Below, piece by piece: positions 25,867 through 34,023 of a DNA stretch of 64,000 bases (its first letter is position 1; every line of letters starts with the position of its first letter). The position numbers and the translations under genes were made by a program. The stretch spans positions 1-64,000 of the forward strand of contig NZ_FOYI01000009.1 of NCBI RefSeq assembly GCF_900116005.1, in the 5' to 3' direction. The stretch is from Poseidonocella sedimentorum. GTDB lineage: Bacteria; Pseudomonadota; Alphaproteobacteria; Rhodobacterales; Rhodobacteraceae. Under the pieces are notes generated by a model. It did not search any database and was not told the origin of the DNA. It saw nothing but the letters and a program-made list of their open reading frames with translations.

Positions 25867-26880
25867 CTACCAGAGCGACGTGCGCGAGAAGCGGCGCGAC
25901 AGGGTGTTTGCGGTCATCACCAGAACAAAGGCGACAACGGCGTTGAACAGGCCCGCCGCGGCGGCGAGATCGTATTGCCCGGACTGAAGCCCCTGGCGGT
26001 AGACCCAGGTGTTGACGACGTCGGCGGTCTCGTAGGTGGCGGGCTGATAGAGCAGGATGACCAGCTCGAACGACACTTCCATGATGTTGCCGATGCGGAT
26101 GATCAGCATGATCAGGATCGTCGGCAGGATCGAGGGGACCGTGATCCGCCACATCATCTGCCAGCGGTTGGCGCCATCGACCACCGCGCTCTCATAGAGC
26201 GAGGGGTTCACCCCGGCGATGGCCGCGAGGAAGACGATCGAGCCGAAGCCGGCTTCCTGCCAGATCCCGGTGCCCACGAAGATGGGCCGAAACCATTCGG
26301 GCTGGGTCAGGAAATAGACCGCATCGAAACCCAGCCAGTCCAGCACGGTGTTGACGATGCCGGCGGTGGGGGAGAAGGCGGTGATGACGATGCCGGAGAT
26401 GATCACCGAGGAGATGAAATGCGGCAGGTAGACGATCGTCTGGGCGGTGCGCTTGTAGGTGGCGTGCAGCACTTCGTTGAACATGAGCGCGAGGATGATC
26501 GGCGCGGGGAACCCGAACAGCAGGTTGTAGAAGCTGATCGTGATGGTGTTCTTGACCGCGCGCAGGAACTGGTCGTTGCTGAACAGGGTCTCGAAATGCT
26601 CCCAGCCGACCCACGGGCTCCCGGCGACGCCGCGGAAGATCGAATAATCCTTGAAGGCGATCTGGAGCCCGTACATCGGTTTGTAGAGGAAGACGATGAA
26701 CCAGATGATCGTCGGCAGCAGCATCAGGTAAATCTGCCATTCGCGGCGCAGATGATCCCAAAGGCGGGTCCAGCTCGTCTCGCCCCGGCGGGCGGGGCTG
26801 CGGTCGCGCAGGGCCTCCTTGGCTTCGATCACCACCTCTTCGATGGGGATGCCGCCCACGTCGGTGTTGCGGTCAGTCAT
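25867..26880 (-). CDS. carbohydrate ABC transporter permease (AlgM1/LplB-like)
   Basis: A 337-residue permease. A charged cytoplasmic N-terminus (about 50 residues) precedes six transmembrane helices; LMLLPTIIWFIVFLYKPMYG and the motif ESAVVDGANRWQMMWRITVP mark the LplB/YtcQ branch, the same as AlgM1 of alginate importers. It begins 4 bases after the ATPase stop, consistent with one transcript, and would form the channel with the second permease. Confidence 0.9.
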   Translation of the reverse strand: MTDRNTDVGGIPIEEVVIEAKEALRDRSPARRGETSWTRLWDHLRREWQIYLMLLPTIIWFIVFLYKPMYGLQIAFKDYSIFRGVAGSPWVGWEHFETLFSNDQFLRAVKNTITISFYNLLFGFPAPIILALMFNEVLHATYKRTAQTIVYLPHFISSVIISGIVITAFSPTAGIVNTVLDWLGFDAVYFLTQPEWFRPIFVGTGIWQEAGFGSIVFLAAIAGVNPSLYESAVVDGANRWQMMWRITVPSILPTILIMLIIRIGNIMEVSFELVILLYQPATYETADVVNTWVYRQGLQSGQYDLAAAAGLFNAVVAFVLVMTANTLSRRFSRTSLW

Positions 26881-26884
26881 CGGC

Positions 26885-27961
26885 TCAGCTCCCCAGGCTC
26901 AGGGCCTGGCCCGTCGTCGCATCGAAGAGCTTGACGAGATGCGCGGGCACATGGACTTCGCCGACCCCGGAGAGGTGGTGGATGTCGCCCCGGGTCTCGG
27001 CCTTGAAGACGAGATTGCTCTCGCCGTGGCGCGCGTGCAGCAGCGCCTCCGAGCCCAGCGGTTCGACCAGATCGAGCGCGATCGGCAGGGCCGAGGTCGC
27101 CTCTCCGGGCGAGAGACTGACATGTTCGGGCCGAATGCCGAGGATCACGTCGCGCCCGGTTTGGGCACTGCTGACCCCGTTCAGGCGGATCGTCGCATCG
27201 CCCACCCGGGCGCCGCTGTCGGTCAGGGTGGCTTTCATCTGGTTCATCGGCGGCGAGCCGAGGAAGCCCGCAACGAAGGTGTTGGCGGGGTTGTTGAACA
27301 GCTCCATCGGCGTGCCGACCTGCTCGATGCGCCCGTCGTTCATCACGACGATCCGGTCCGCCAGCGTCATCGCTTCGACCTGATCATGGGTGACGTAGAT
27401 CGAAGTGACGCCGAGGCGGTTGTGCAGCCGCTTGATCTCGGCGCGCATCTGGGTGCGCAGCTTGGCATCGAGGTTCGAGAGCGGCTCGTCGAAGAGAAAT
27501 ACCTTGGGATGGCGGACAATGGCCCGGCCCATCGCAACCCGCTGACGCTGGCCGCCGGAAAGATCGGCGGGGCGGCGGTCGAGATAGGGCGTCAGTCCGA
27601 GGACCTCGGCGACATCATCGATCGTCGTTTTGATCTCATCCTTTGGCGTTTTGCGGATGCGCAGCCCAAAGGCCATGTTCTCGGCCACGTTGAGGTGCGG
27701 GTAGAGCGCGTAGTTCTGGAACACCATCGCCACGTCGCGGTCCTTGGGGGCCACGCGGTTCATCCGCCGCCCGTCGATCCAAAGATCGCCGTCGGTGATC
27801 TCCTCCAGCCCCGCGACCATGCGCAGGGTCGTGGATTTGCCGCAGCCCGAAGGCCCGACGAGCACGACGAACTCTTTTTCAGCCACGGTCAGGTCAATAC
27901 CATGAACAACCTGTAAAGCGCCGTAAGCCTTTACGATCCCATCTAAAGTTACTCCAGACAT
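26885..27961 (-). CDS. carbohydrate ABC transporter ATP-binding protein (UgpC/MsmK/AlgS-like)
   Basis: A 358-residue ATPase: Walker A GPSGCGKSTTLRM, signature LSGGQRQRVAMGRAIVR, Walker B VFLFDEPLSNLD, switch YVTHDQVEAM, and a C-terminal TOBE/MOP domain from about 240 (LGIRPEHVSL). GGGAGGGG lies just before ATG 27961; an in-frame GTG/ATG region further upstream overlaps the operator and is rejected. It is the first gene of the minus-strand alginate operon, 62 bases from the nearest GntR operator copy. Confidence 0.93.
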   Translation of the reverse strand: MSGVTLDGIVKAYGALQVVHGIDLTVAEKEFVVLVGPSGCGKSTTLRMVAGLEEITDGDLWIDGRRMNRVAPKDRDVAMVFQNYALYPHLNVAENMAFGLRIRKTPKDEIKTTIDDVAEVLGLTPYLDRRPADLSGGQRQRVAMGRAIVRHPKVFLFDEPLSNLDAKLRTQMRAEIKRLHNRLGVTSIYVTHDQVEAMTLADRIVVMNDGRIEQVGTPMELFNNPANTFVAGFLGSPPMNQMKATLTDSGARVGDATIRLNGVSSAQTGRDVILGIRPEHVSLSPGEATSALPIALDLVEPLGSEALLHARHGESNLVFKAETRGDIHHLSGVGEVHVPAHLVKLFDATTGQALSLGS

Positions 27962-28023
27962 GGCCCCTCCCGTTGGCTGCAGATGCTGGGTGGGCTCTTG
28001 CGAGCGAATCACCCTGCTACATC

Positions 28024-28068
28024 TGGTATACTAGTATTTGTCTGGCTTTCATAGACTGGTATACTAGT
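28024..28068. promoter_or_regulatory. two operator copies (TGGTATACTAG) between alginate operon and GntR regulator
   Basis: The sequence CTGGTATACTAGT occurs twice, with TGGTATACTAG at 28024-28034 and 28057-28067, exactly 33 bases apart (about three helical turns) on the same strand. The core GTATAC is palindromic, and the motif resembles TGGTATACCA operators of UxuR/ExuR-type GntR/FCD uronate regulators. Position between the divergent genes suggests control of the operon and of the regulator itself. Confidence 0.75.
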
Positions 28069-28117
28069 CTCGCTCATGGTAGGGAGAAACAAAGACAGGC
28101 TTGAAGGACAGCAAAAG

Positions 28118-28810
28118 ATGGCAAATACAACGGTTCTCACGGAGCGGCGGACCGCTGTGGATGATGTGTTCGACCACCTGCACGCGCAGATCTCGACCTT
28201 GCAGCTCAAGCCGGGAGACCGGATTTCCGAGGCGGAGATCGCCGCGCAATTCGGCGTCTCCCGCCAGCCGGTGCGCGATGCCTTCAGCCGGCTCGCCAAC
28301 ATGGACCTGCTCCTTATCCGGCCGCAGCGCGCGACCGTGGTGCGGCGCTTCTCGGCCCGCGCGATAGAGAAGGCGCGGTTCATCCGTACGGCGATCGAGA
28401 AAGAGGTCCTTGTGCGCGCGTCGGCGCGGTGCGATGCGGCGGGGGCAGCCCGCCTGACCGCGGCGCTCAACGCGCAGGAAGAGGTCGTCTCGCGGGGCGA
28501 CTACGATGCCTTCGGCCCGCTCGATTACGAGTTTCACCACACCCTGTGCGAGATCGCGGGCGCCGACTATGCCTTTGATGTCATTCTCGAAGAGAAGGCC
28601 AAGGTCGACCGGCTCTGCATGCTTGGCCACCAGAAGGAACAGCGCCTGCCGGATCTCGTCGCGGACCATCACGCGATCGCCGATGCGGTGATCGGCCACG
28701 ATGCCGCCGCCGCGCTGGCCGCCGTCACGATCCACCTGTCCCGGCTCGATGAGACCATCGAACGGATCAAGGCCTCCAATGCCAACTATTTCGACAACAC
28801 CGGCGACTGA
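28118..28810 (+). CDS. GntR-family (FCD domain) transcriptional regulator of the alginate operon
   Basis: A 230-residue FadR-subfamily regulator. The N-terminal winged helix (LKPGDRISEAEIAAQFGVSRQPVRDAF) is followed by an all-helical FCD ligand domain with metal-binding histidines (YEFHHTLCE, DHHAIADAV, TIHLSRL). ATG 28118 has AAGGA upstream; ATG 28076 in frame would add 14 residues but begins at the edge of the operator. It is divergent from the alginate importer across two TGGTATACTAG sites, so it probably senses KDG, DEH or a related uronate. Confidence 0.88.
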   Translation: MANTTVLTERRTAVDDVFDHLHAQISTLQLKPGDRISEAEIAAQFGVSRQPVRDAFSRLANMDLLLIRPQRATVVRRFSARAIEKARFIRTAIEKEVLVRASARCDAAGAARLTAALNAQEEVVSRGDYDAFGPLDYEFHHTLCEIAGADYAFDVILEEKAKVDRLCMLGHQKEQRLPDLVADHHAIADAVIGHDAAAALAAVTIHLSRLDETIERIKASNANYFDNTGD

Positions 28811-28858
28811 CCCGATCGCCCAACGACGCGCCCGGTTTTCGCGGCGAGAGCACAGCAC

Positions 28859-30232
28859 ATGACCGATCATTCACCGTCCGATCCCGCATCCTCCGGGCCG
28901 GGGGCCAGGGATGTCTTTGCCCTCGCCTGGCCGATGACGCTCAAGGCGCTGTTCCTGCACGGAACCATCGTCATCGACGGGCTGCTCCTCTCCCCCCTGG
29001 GCGAGGAGGCCCTGGCGGCGATGGGGCTCGCCACCGCGCTGGGCGGCATCGCGCTCGGTGTCATCTTCGCCTTTTCCCATGCGATGCAGATCCGCACGGC
29101 GCAGGCCTACGGCGTCGGCGACCGGGTGTTTCTCAAATCGGCACTGGTCTCGGGGGGCGTCCTGAGCCTCGGTATCGGGGTGATCGGGGTCCTCGCGATC
29201 AACCTCGCGGCCGGGCCGCTGGTCGCGCGCCTCGCCCCAAGTGCCGTGGTGGCGAGCCAGGCGCAGACCTATCTCGCGATCTTCTCCATCGTCATTCTGG
29301 GCGAGGCCATCGGGCAGGGAATCGCGAGCTTTTTCAACGGCTGCGGCCAAACCAAGCTGCCGCTCTACGGGTATCTCATCTCCGTTCCGGTCAACGTGCT
29401 GACCACGGTTGCGCTGGTGCATGGGCTCTGGGGTCTGCCCGCGCTCGGCGTGGCCGGAGCGGCGACGGGCAGCGCGCTCGCCATCAGCCTCCAGACGGCG
29501 TTCTGGTGTGTCCTCGCCGCGCGCCGCTACGGCTATCTGCGCCGTGTGGAGGGCTGGCGCAACGGCGCCTTCGGCCCGACGATCCGGCGGCACCTCGGCT
29601 TTTCCCTGCCCATCGCGGCGACTTTCGTCAGCGCGACGGTGGCGACCCATGTCTGCTCGCTGTTCTATGCCAAACTGCCGCTGAACGCCTTCGCGGCGCT
29701 GACCCTGATCGCGCCCTGGAACCTGCTCGCCGGGCAGGTCTCGATGCAATGGACCCAAGCCACCGGCATTCTCGTCGCCCAGCTCATCGGCCGGCGGACC
29801 CCGCCCGAGGTGTTGGACCGGTTCCTCTCACGCGCCTGGGCAGGGGCCTTTGTCGCCGCCGCTGTGGTCGCGGCGGTCTTCTTGGTGATGTGCTTCTCGC
29901 TCGACCTGATCTACCCCGATCTGGAGCCCGAGACCCGCGCGATCCTCTTCGGGTTCCTGCCGATTCTGCTGATCATCCAGTTCCCCCGCGCGACCAACGC
30001 GATCTGCGGCAACACCCTGCGCGCGGCGGGCGATACGGTCTATGTGATGCATATTTTCGTCTGGAGCCAATGGGCGTTTCGCGTCCCCGCGACCGCGCTG
30101 TTCGTGCTCTATTTCGAGCTTCCGGCCTTCTGGATCCTGTCACTCTTCCTGTGGGAAGAGGTCCTGAAATTCCCCGCCTTCCACGGCCGCCTCTGGCGCG
30201 GCGACTGGAAACGCTCGGATGTCTCTTCCTAG
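28859..30232 (+). CDS. MATE-family multidrug/toxin exporter
   Basis: A 457-residue membrane protein with about 12 hydrophobic helices in two homologous halves and MATE-type segments (SFFNGCGQTKLPLYGYLISVP, TNAICGNTLRAAGDT). Family members export cationic drugs or metabolites by sodium or proton antiport. It starts 48 bases after the GntR gene on the same strand, possibly read from the same promoter, though no functional link to alginate is evident. Its stop codon is part of a terminator-like hairpin. Substrate unknown. Confidence 0.85.
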   Translation: MTDHSPSDPASSGPGARDVFALAWPMTLKALFLHGTIVIDGLLLSPLGEEALAAMGLATALGGIALGVIFAFSHAMQIRTAQAYGVGDRVFLKSALVSGGVLSLGIGVIGVLAINLAAGPLVARLAPSAVVASQAQTYLAIFSIVILGEAIGQGIASFFNGCGQTKLPLYGYLISVPVNVLTTVALVHGLWGLPALGVAGAATGSALAISLQTAFWCVLAARRYGYLRRVEGWRNGAFGPTIRRHLGFSLPIAATFVSATVATHVCSLFYAKLPLNAFAALTLIAPWNLLAGQVSMQWTQATGILVAQLIGRRTPPEVLDRFLSRAWAGAFVAAAVVAAVFLVMCFSLDLIYPDLEPETRAILFGFLPILLIIQFPRATNAICGNTLRAAGDTVYVMHIFVWSQWAFRVPATALFVLYFELPAFWILSLFLWEEVLKFPAFHGRLWRGDWKRSDVSS

Positions 30233-30253
30233 GGGGGCAGACGCGCCCCCCTA
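30230..30253. terminator. hairpin between convergent MATE and ABC permease genes
   Basis: A 9-bp stem, TAGGGGGGC (30230-30238) and GCCCCCCTA (30245-30253), with loop AGACGC. It includes the MATE stop codon and lies 14 bases from the end of the convergent permease gene. There is no clear T-run. Confidence 0.55.
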
Positions 30254-30266
30254 TGACAGGCCGCGC

Positions 30267-31034
30267 CTAGCCCGGTTGCCGTTCGGCCCAGCCGGCGAAG
30301 ACGCGTTCGAGCGCCACCACGATGTAGTAGAGCAGGATGCCGAGCGCGGCGAGTGCGATCAGGACGGCGAACATCAGCGGGTAGTCGGAGTTGGTCTTGC
30401 CGCTGTCGAACAGCGCGCCGAGTCCGCGCCCGTGGGGACTCACGATTTCCATCAGGTTGGTGCCGATAAAGGCCAGCGTCACCGCGACCTTGAGCGCGCC
30501 GAAGAACTCCGGCAGCGTCTTGGGCAGGGCGATTTTCCAGAAGATCGTCGCTTGTGAGGCACCAAGCGCGCGCAAGATATCGCGGTATTCCGGCTCCAGC
30601 GTGCTCAGCCCGATCGACACCGAAACGGCGATCGGGAAGAAGGAAATCATGAAGGCGATGAGTACCGTGTTGAAATCATGCGCGCCCACGAACATGAGCG
30701 CCACGATGGGCACGACCGTCGCCTTGGGGATCGCGTTGAAGCCGACCAGCAGCGGGTAGAGCGCGTCGCGCATGGTGCGCGAAAAGCCCATGACCATCCC
30801 GATGCCGACCCCGACCACGATGGCGAGCAACAGCCCCAGCACCGTGCGCCAAAGCGTCTGCCAGCCCATGACGAGGAAGAGCTCCCAGTAGCGCACATAG
30901 GCGGGCCAGAGGTCCGACGGCGAGGCCATCTTGTAGTTCGGCCAGCCGTTGATCCAGACCAGCGCCTCCCACAGCGCAAGGAAAATCAGCATCGCGAGGG
31001 CGGGCACGGCGATCTTGCGCAGGGTCCCGGTCAT
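30267..31034 (-). CDS. ABC transporter permease (nitrate/sulfonate/NMT1 class)
   Basis: A 255-residue permease with six helices and the EAA loop YRDILRALGASQATIFWKIALP, of the SsuC/TauC/ThiX class. Its start overlaps the stop of the ATPase gene by four bases (ATGA). It forms an importer with the two following genes on the minus strand. The substrate is not identifiable; no catabolic gene is in the operon. Confidence 0.9.
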   Translation of the reverse strand: MTGTLRKIAVPALAMLIFLALWEALVWINGWPNYKMASPSDLWPAYVRYWELFLVMGWQTLWRTVLGLLLAIVVGVGIGMVMGFSRTMRDALYPLLVGFNAIPKATVVPIVALMFVGAHDFNTVLIAFMISFFPIAVSVSIGLSTLEPEYRDILRALGASQATIFWKIALPKTLPEFFGALKVAVTLAFIGTNLMEIVSPHGRGLGALFDSGKTNSDYPLMFAVLIALAALGILLYYIVVALERVFAGWAERQPG

Positions 31035-31834
31035 GCGGTGGCCTCCGGTGCGGTCTGGGGTGCGCGGCCCTGGGCGATCTCGATCTCGTGGCGCAGGATA
31101 TTGAGCCGCTCGGCGGCCTCGGGCGTGTAGAGGTCATCAAGGCTCGGGGCCGTCTGGCGCGCGATGGTCATGACGTGCTGGGTCCGGGCCGGGCGGCCGG
31201 AGAGCACCACGACCTGATCCCCGAGGAAGATCGCCTCGCGCAGGTCATGGGTGATGAGGATGGCCGTGAAGGGCTCCTGCGCCTTGACCTCGTGCATCGT
31301 CTGCCAGAGGTCCTCGCGGGTGAAGGCATCGAGCGCGCCGAAGGGCTCGTCGAGGATGAGCACGTCGGGTTTGTGGACCAGCGCGCGGCAGAGCGAGGCG
31401 CGCTGGCGCATCCCGCCCGAGAGCTCGGAGGGGCGCTTCTCTTCGAACCCGTCCAGCCCGACCAGCGCCAGAAGGTAGCGCGCGCGCTCCTCGGCGGCCT
31501 TGCCGCGCAGGCCCCCGGGGACGATCTCCAGCGGAAGCATGACGTTCTTCAGGATCGTCCGCCATTCGAGCAGGACCGGGTTCTGAAACGCCATGCCGAC
31601 GGTGGCGCGGGGGCTCTTCACCTGCTGGCCGTGCAGCCAGACCTCGCCGTGATCGGGGCGCATGAGCCCCGCAACGAGGCGCGTCAGGGTGGATTTGCCG
31701 CAACCGGACGGGCCGACGACGGCGCAAAAGCCGCCCTCGTCCACCGAAAGCTCCAGCCCGTCGAGGACCGGTAGCGGCCCGCTCGCGGTGTCATAGGCGT
31801 GGCGCACGCCCTTGATGTCGATGAGATGGGTCAT
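31031..31834 (-). CDS. ABC transporter ATP-binding protein (nitrate/sulfonate/NMT1 class)
   Basis: A 267-residue ABC ATPase with Walker A GPSGCGKSTLTRL, signature LSGGMRQRASLCRAL, Walker B VLILDEPFGALD and switch ILITHDLREA. Its class imports small anionic or heterocyclic compounds such as sulfonates, nitrate or thiamine precursors. It is translationally coupled to the permease and is 46 bases behind the binding-protein gene. Confidence 0.92.
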   Translation of the reverse strand: MTHLIDIKGVRHAYDTASGPLPVLDGLELSVDEGGFCAVVGPSGCGKSTLTRLVAGLMRPDHGEVWLHGQQVKSPRATVGMAFQNPVLLEWRTILKNVMLPLEIVPGGLRGKAAEERARYLLALVGLDGFEEKRPSELSGGMRQRASLCRALVHKPDVLILDEPFGALDAFTREDLWQTMHEVKAQEPFTAILITHDLREAIFLGDQVVVLSGRPARTQHVMTIARQTAPSLDDLYTPEAAERLNILRHEIEIAQGRAPQTAPEATA

Positions 31835-31880
31835 GATCTGTCTGGCCGGGAGCCGCGCGGGGCCGCTCCCGGCACTTGCC

Positions 31881-32885
31881 TCATTTCAGCGCGAAGCCGC
31901 CTTCGGGAAGGTAGGCATCGGTGAAGTAGAGGCTCGCATCGGGCGCGCTTTGATACTCGTAGACGGTGCCGATCTGCTCCAGCGCGCTCTCCATCCGCGC
32001 CGTGTCGATCCCGCCCATGCCGTTTTCAAGGGTGAAATCGGTGACCACATTGGCCTCGATCGCAAGCTCCAGACGGCGCTGTTCGAGCGCGGAATCCGCG
32101 GCCGGGTTGCGCGCCAGCAGCGCGGGCATGACCGAGGCCGGATCCGCGATGGCATCTTTCCAGCCGGCGGCGACCGCCTTGAGGAAGCCCTCGATGATGT
32201 CCGGGTTTTCGGCGGCGAACTCGGTGTTGACGATCACCGCGTTGCCATAAAGATCCAGCCCGTAATCGGCCATCAGCAAGGTCGAGATGTCATCCTCGGG
32301 TACGCCAAGCCGCACCAGGTTCAGGTAGGAGCTGAAGGAAAACCCGGTGATGGAGGCCACGTTGCCCTCGGCAAGCATCGGCTCGCGCGTCGGGAAGCCC
32401 ACAGGCTCGACCGTGATCTTTTCCATGTCGAGGCCGTTCTCGGCCGCGAAGATCGGAAACTGCGCCCAGGCGCCGTCGGGGGGCGGCGCGCCGAGCACCT
32501 TGTTTTCCAGATCGCCCGGGGTCTCGACGCCAAGCGATTTGCGCCCGATCACGGCGAAGGGCGGCTTGTCATAGACCATCATCGCCGCGATCACCGGCGC
32601 GCCGGGGTTCTGATCGAGGAATTTCACGAGGCTGTTGATATCGGCGAAGCCCACGGGATAGGCGCCGGTGGCCACTTTCGGAATCGCATCGAGCGAGCCG
32701 GACCCGGCGGTAATCTCGACCGAGAGCCCCTCGGCTTCGAAATGGCCGTTGTCGATGGCTGCGAAATAGGGAGCGGCGGGGCCTTCGAACTTCCAGTCGA
32801 GCGCAAAGGCCACGTCGGTTGTATGATCATCGGCCATGGCGCCGGTTGCCGCCAGCGACAGCGCTGCGAATGCGCGAAATAACAT
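31881..32885 (-). CDS. ABC transporter substrate-binding protein, NMT1/THI5-like
   Basis: A 334-residue periplasmic protein with signal peptide MLFRAFAALSLAATGAMA. The mature start DVAFALDWKFEGPAAPYFAA, GAYPVGFADINSLVKF and the ligand-side segment GAPPPDGAWAQFPIFAA resemble the NMT1/THI5 group that includes pyrimidine-precursor and sulfonate binders. GAGGAGA lies upstream of ATG 32885. The ligand is unknown; thiamine-precursor, riboflavin-related or sulfonate uptake are all possible. Confidence 0.88.
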   Translation of the reverse strand: MLFRAFAALSLAATGAMADDHTTDVAFALDWKFEGPAAPYFAAIDNGHFEAEGLSVEITAGSGSLDAIPKVATGAYPVGFADINSLVKFLDQNPGAPVIAAMMVYDKPPFAVIGRKSLGVETPGDLENKVLGAPPPDGAWAQFPIFAAENGLDMEKITVEPVGFPTREPMLAEGNVASITGFSFSSYLNLVRLGVPEDDISTLLMADYGLDLYGNAVIVNTEFAAENPDIIEGFLKAVAAGWKDAIADPASVMPALLARNPAADSALEQRRLELAIEANVVTDFTLENGMGGIDTARMESALEQIGTVYEYQSAPDASLYFTDAYLPEGGFALK

Positions 32886-33068
32886 GTGGTCTGTCTCCTC
32901 TTGTGTCGGGCGGAGGCTAGCAGGTCGGGCGCAACCTGCCAATTATTTGATGCAATATTGTGCATGGGGCCGACTTTGCCCATTCCTTGGGCGAAACCGG
33001 GCGGCAACTGGCGCGTCCTTGATCATTTGCCGAAGAGCGCCGGCGCGGCGCCGCCCGCGCGCCCCGCA

Positions 33069-33947
33069 TCAGAGGATGCCGAAAAACCGATCGGGCAGAG
33101 TGAGAAGCTCGTCGGGCACGGAGGGGTCGAACTCCCAAAAGCCGGTCTGCCCGCGCGGGCCCCAGGTTTCGAGCATGCGGGCCTTGCGCCCGGAGAGGTC
33201 GAAACCGGTCCGCAGGGGCAGAGCGTCGAAGCCCTCGAAGATCGCCGCGTCCTTGCGCTGGTCGGGGAACCAATGGCGCCCGATCATGATCCGCTTGTCC
33301 GCCTCGGCGCTCTGCCGCGCAGCGCTCACGGCCGCGTTGCGCCGGTCCATCGTGTCGCAATAAAGCTCGTAGTCGCAGTATTTCATGTGCAGCAGGTAGA
33401 GCCCGTCCGGGATCTGAAGCTTGTCGCAATCGGCATAATGCCCGCCCCGCGCCAGCTTGGCCGGGGTCGAGACGATGCAGGGTTTGGAATAGTGAGGCGC
33501 GTGGCGGACGTGACGCCGGGGGCCGAGGATCGTCTTGCCCAAAGGTTCCGGCTCGCGGCTGCGCAGGTGGACGACCTCAAGCCCCATCGGCGTCAGAATC
33601 CGGTTGCCCCGCGTGCGCCCCAGCACCTCGGCGAGCGACCCCCGCTCCGGGTCGGCCACGACGAATTCATCCACATCGCCAACGATCACATGGGTGAAAT
33701 AGCTGCGCAGCCCGTTGACCATGTTGTTGAGAAAGCGCCAACGGCGGGTGTCGAACTCGTGGCGCGGCCCGTCGGGAATGTCGATCACGTTGCAGCCCGC
33801 CGCGATCTTCCGCACCGCGTCCTGCCGGCCGTGGTTGACCACATAGAGCGCCTCCCGCCCGAACGCCGCTTCGTAGTAGCGCACCCAGGCCTCGAGGAAG
33901 AACGCGTCATCGCGCACCATGGTAACCGCCGCCGCGCTGAATTTCAT
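33069..33947 (-). CDS. glycosyltransferase family 2-like protein
   Basis: A 292-residue soluble protein starting MKFSAAAVTMVRDDAFFLEAW, the pattern of Roseobacter family 2-like glycosyltransferases (Glyco_tranf_2_4 type). The metal-binding DxD motif appears as VGDVDEFVV near residue 90. The GRHWFPDQRKD region and C-terminal helices follow. It is probably involved in surface polysaccharide or glycan modification, but no cluster of such genes is present apart from a neighbouring sulfotransferase-like gene. Confidence 0.8.
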   Translation of the reverse strand: MKFSAAAVTMVRDDAFFLEAWVRYYEAAFGREALYVVNHGRQDAVRKIAAGCNVIDIPDGPRHEFDTRRWRFLNNMVNGLRSYFTHVIVGDVDEFVVADPERGSLAEVLGRTRGNRILTPMGLEVVHLRSREPEPLGKTILGPRRHVRHAPHYSKPCIVSTPAKLARGGHYADCDKLQIPDGLYLLHMKYCDYELYCDTMDRRNAAVSAARQSAEADKRIMIGRHWFPDQRKDAAIFEGFDALPLRTGFDLSGRKARMLETWGPRGQTGFWEFDPSVPDELLTLPDRFFGIL

Positions 33948-34023
33948 GGGGCCCCTCTTTCCGGCGCGATGCCGGTGCTTTCGTGGTTTTCATATGCGAG
34001 CGCAGGGGCCATGTTAACCGAAA

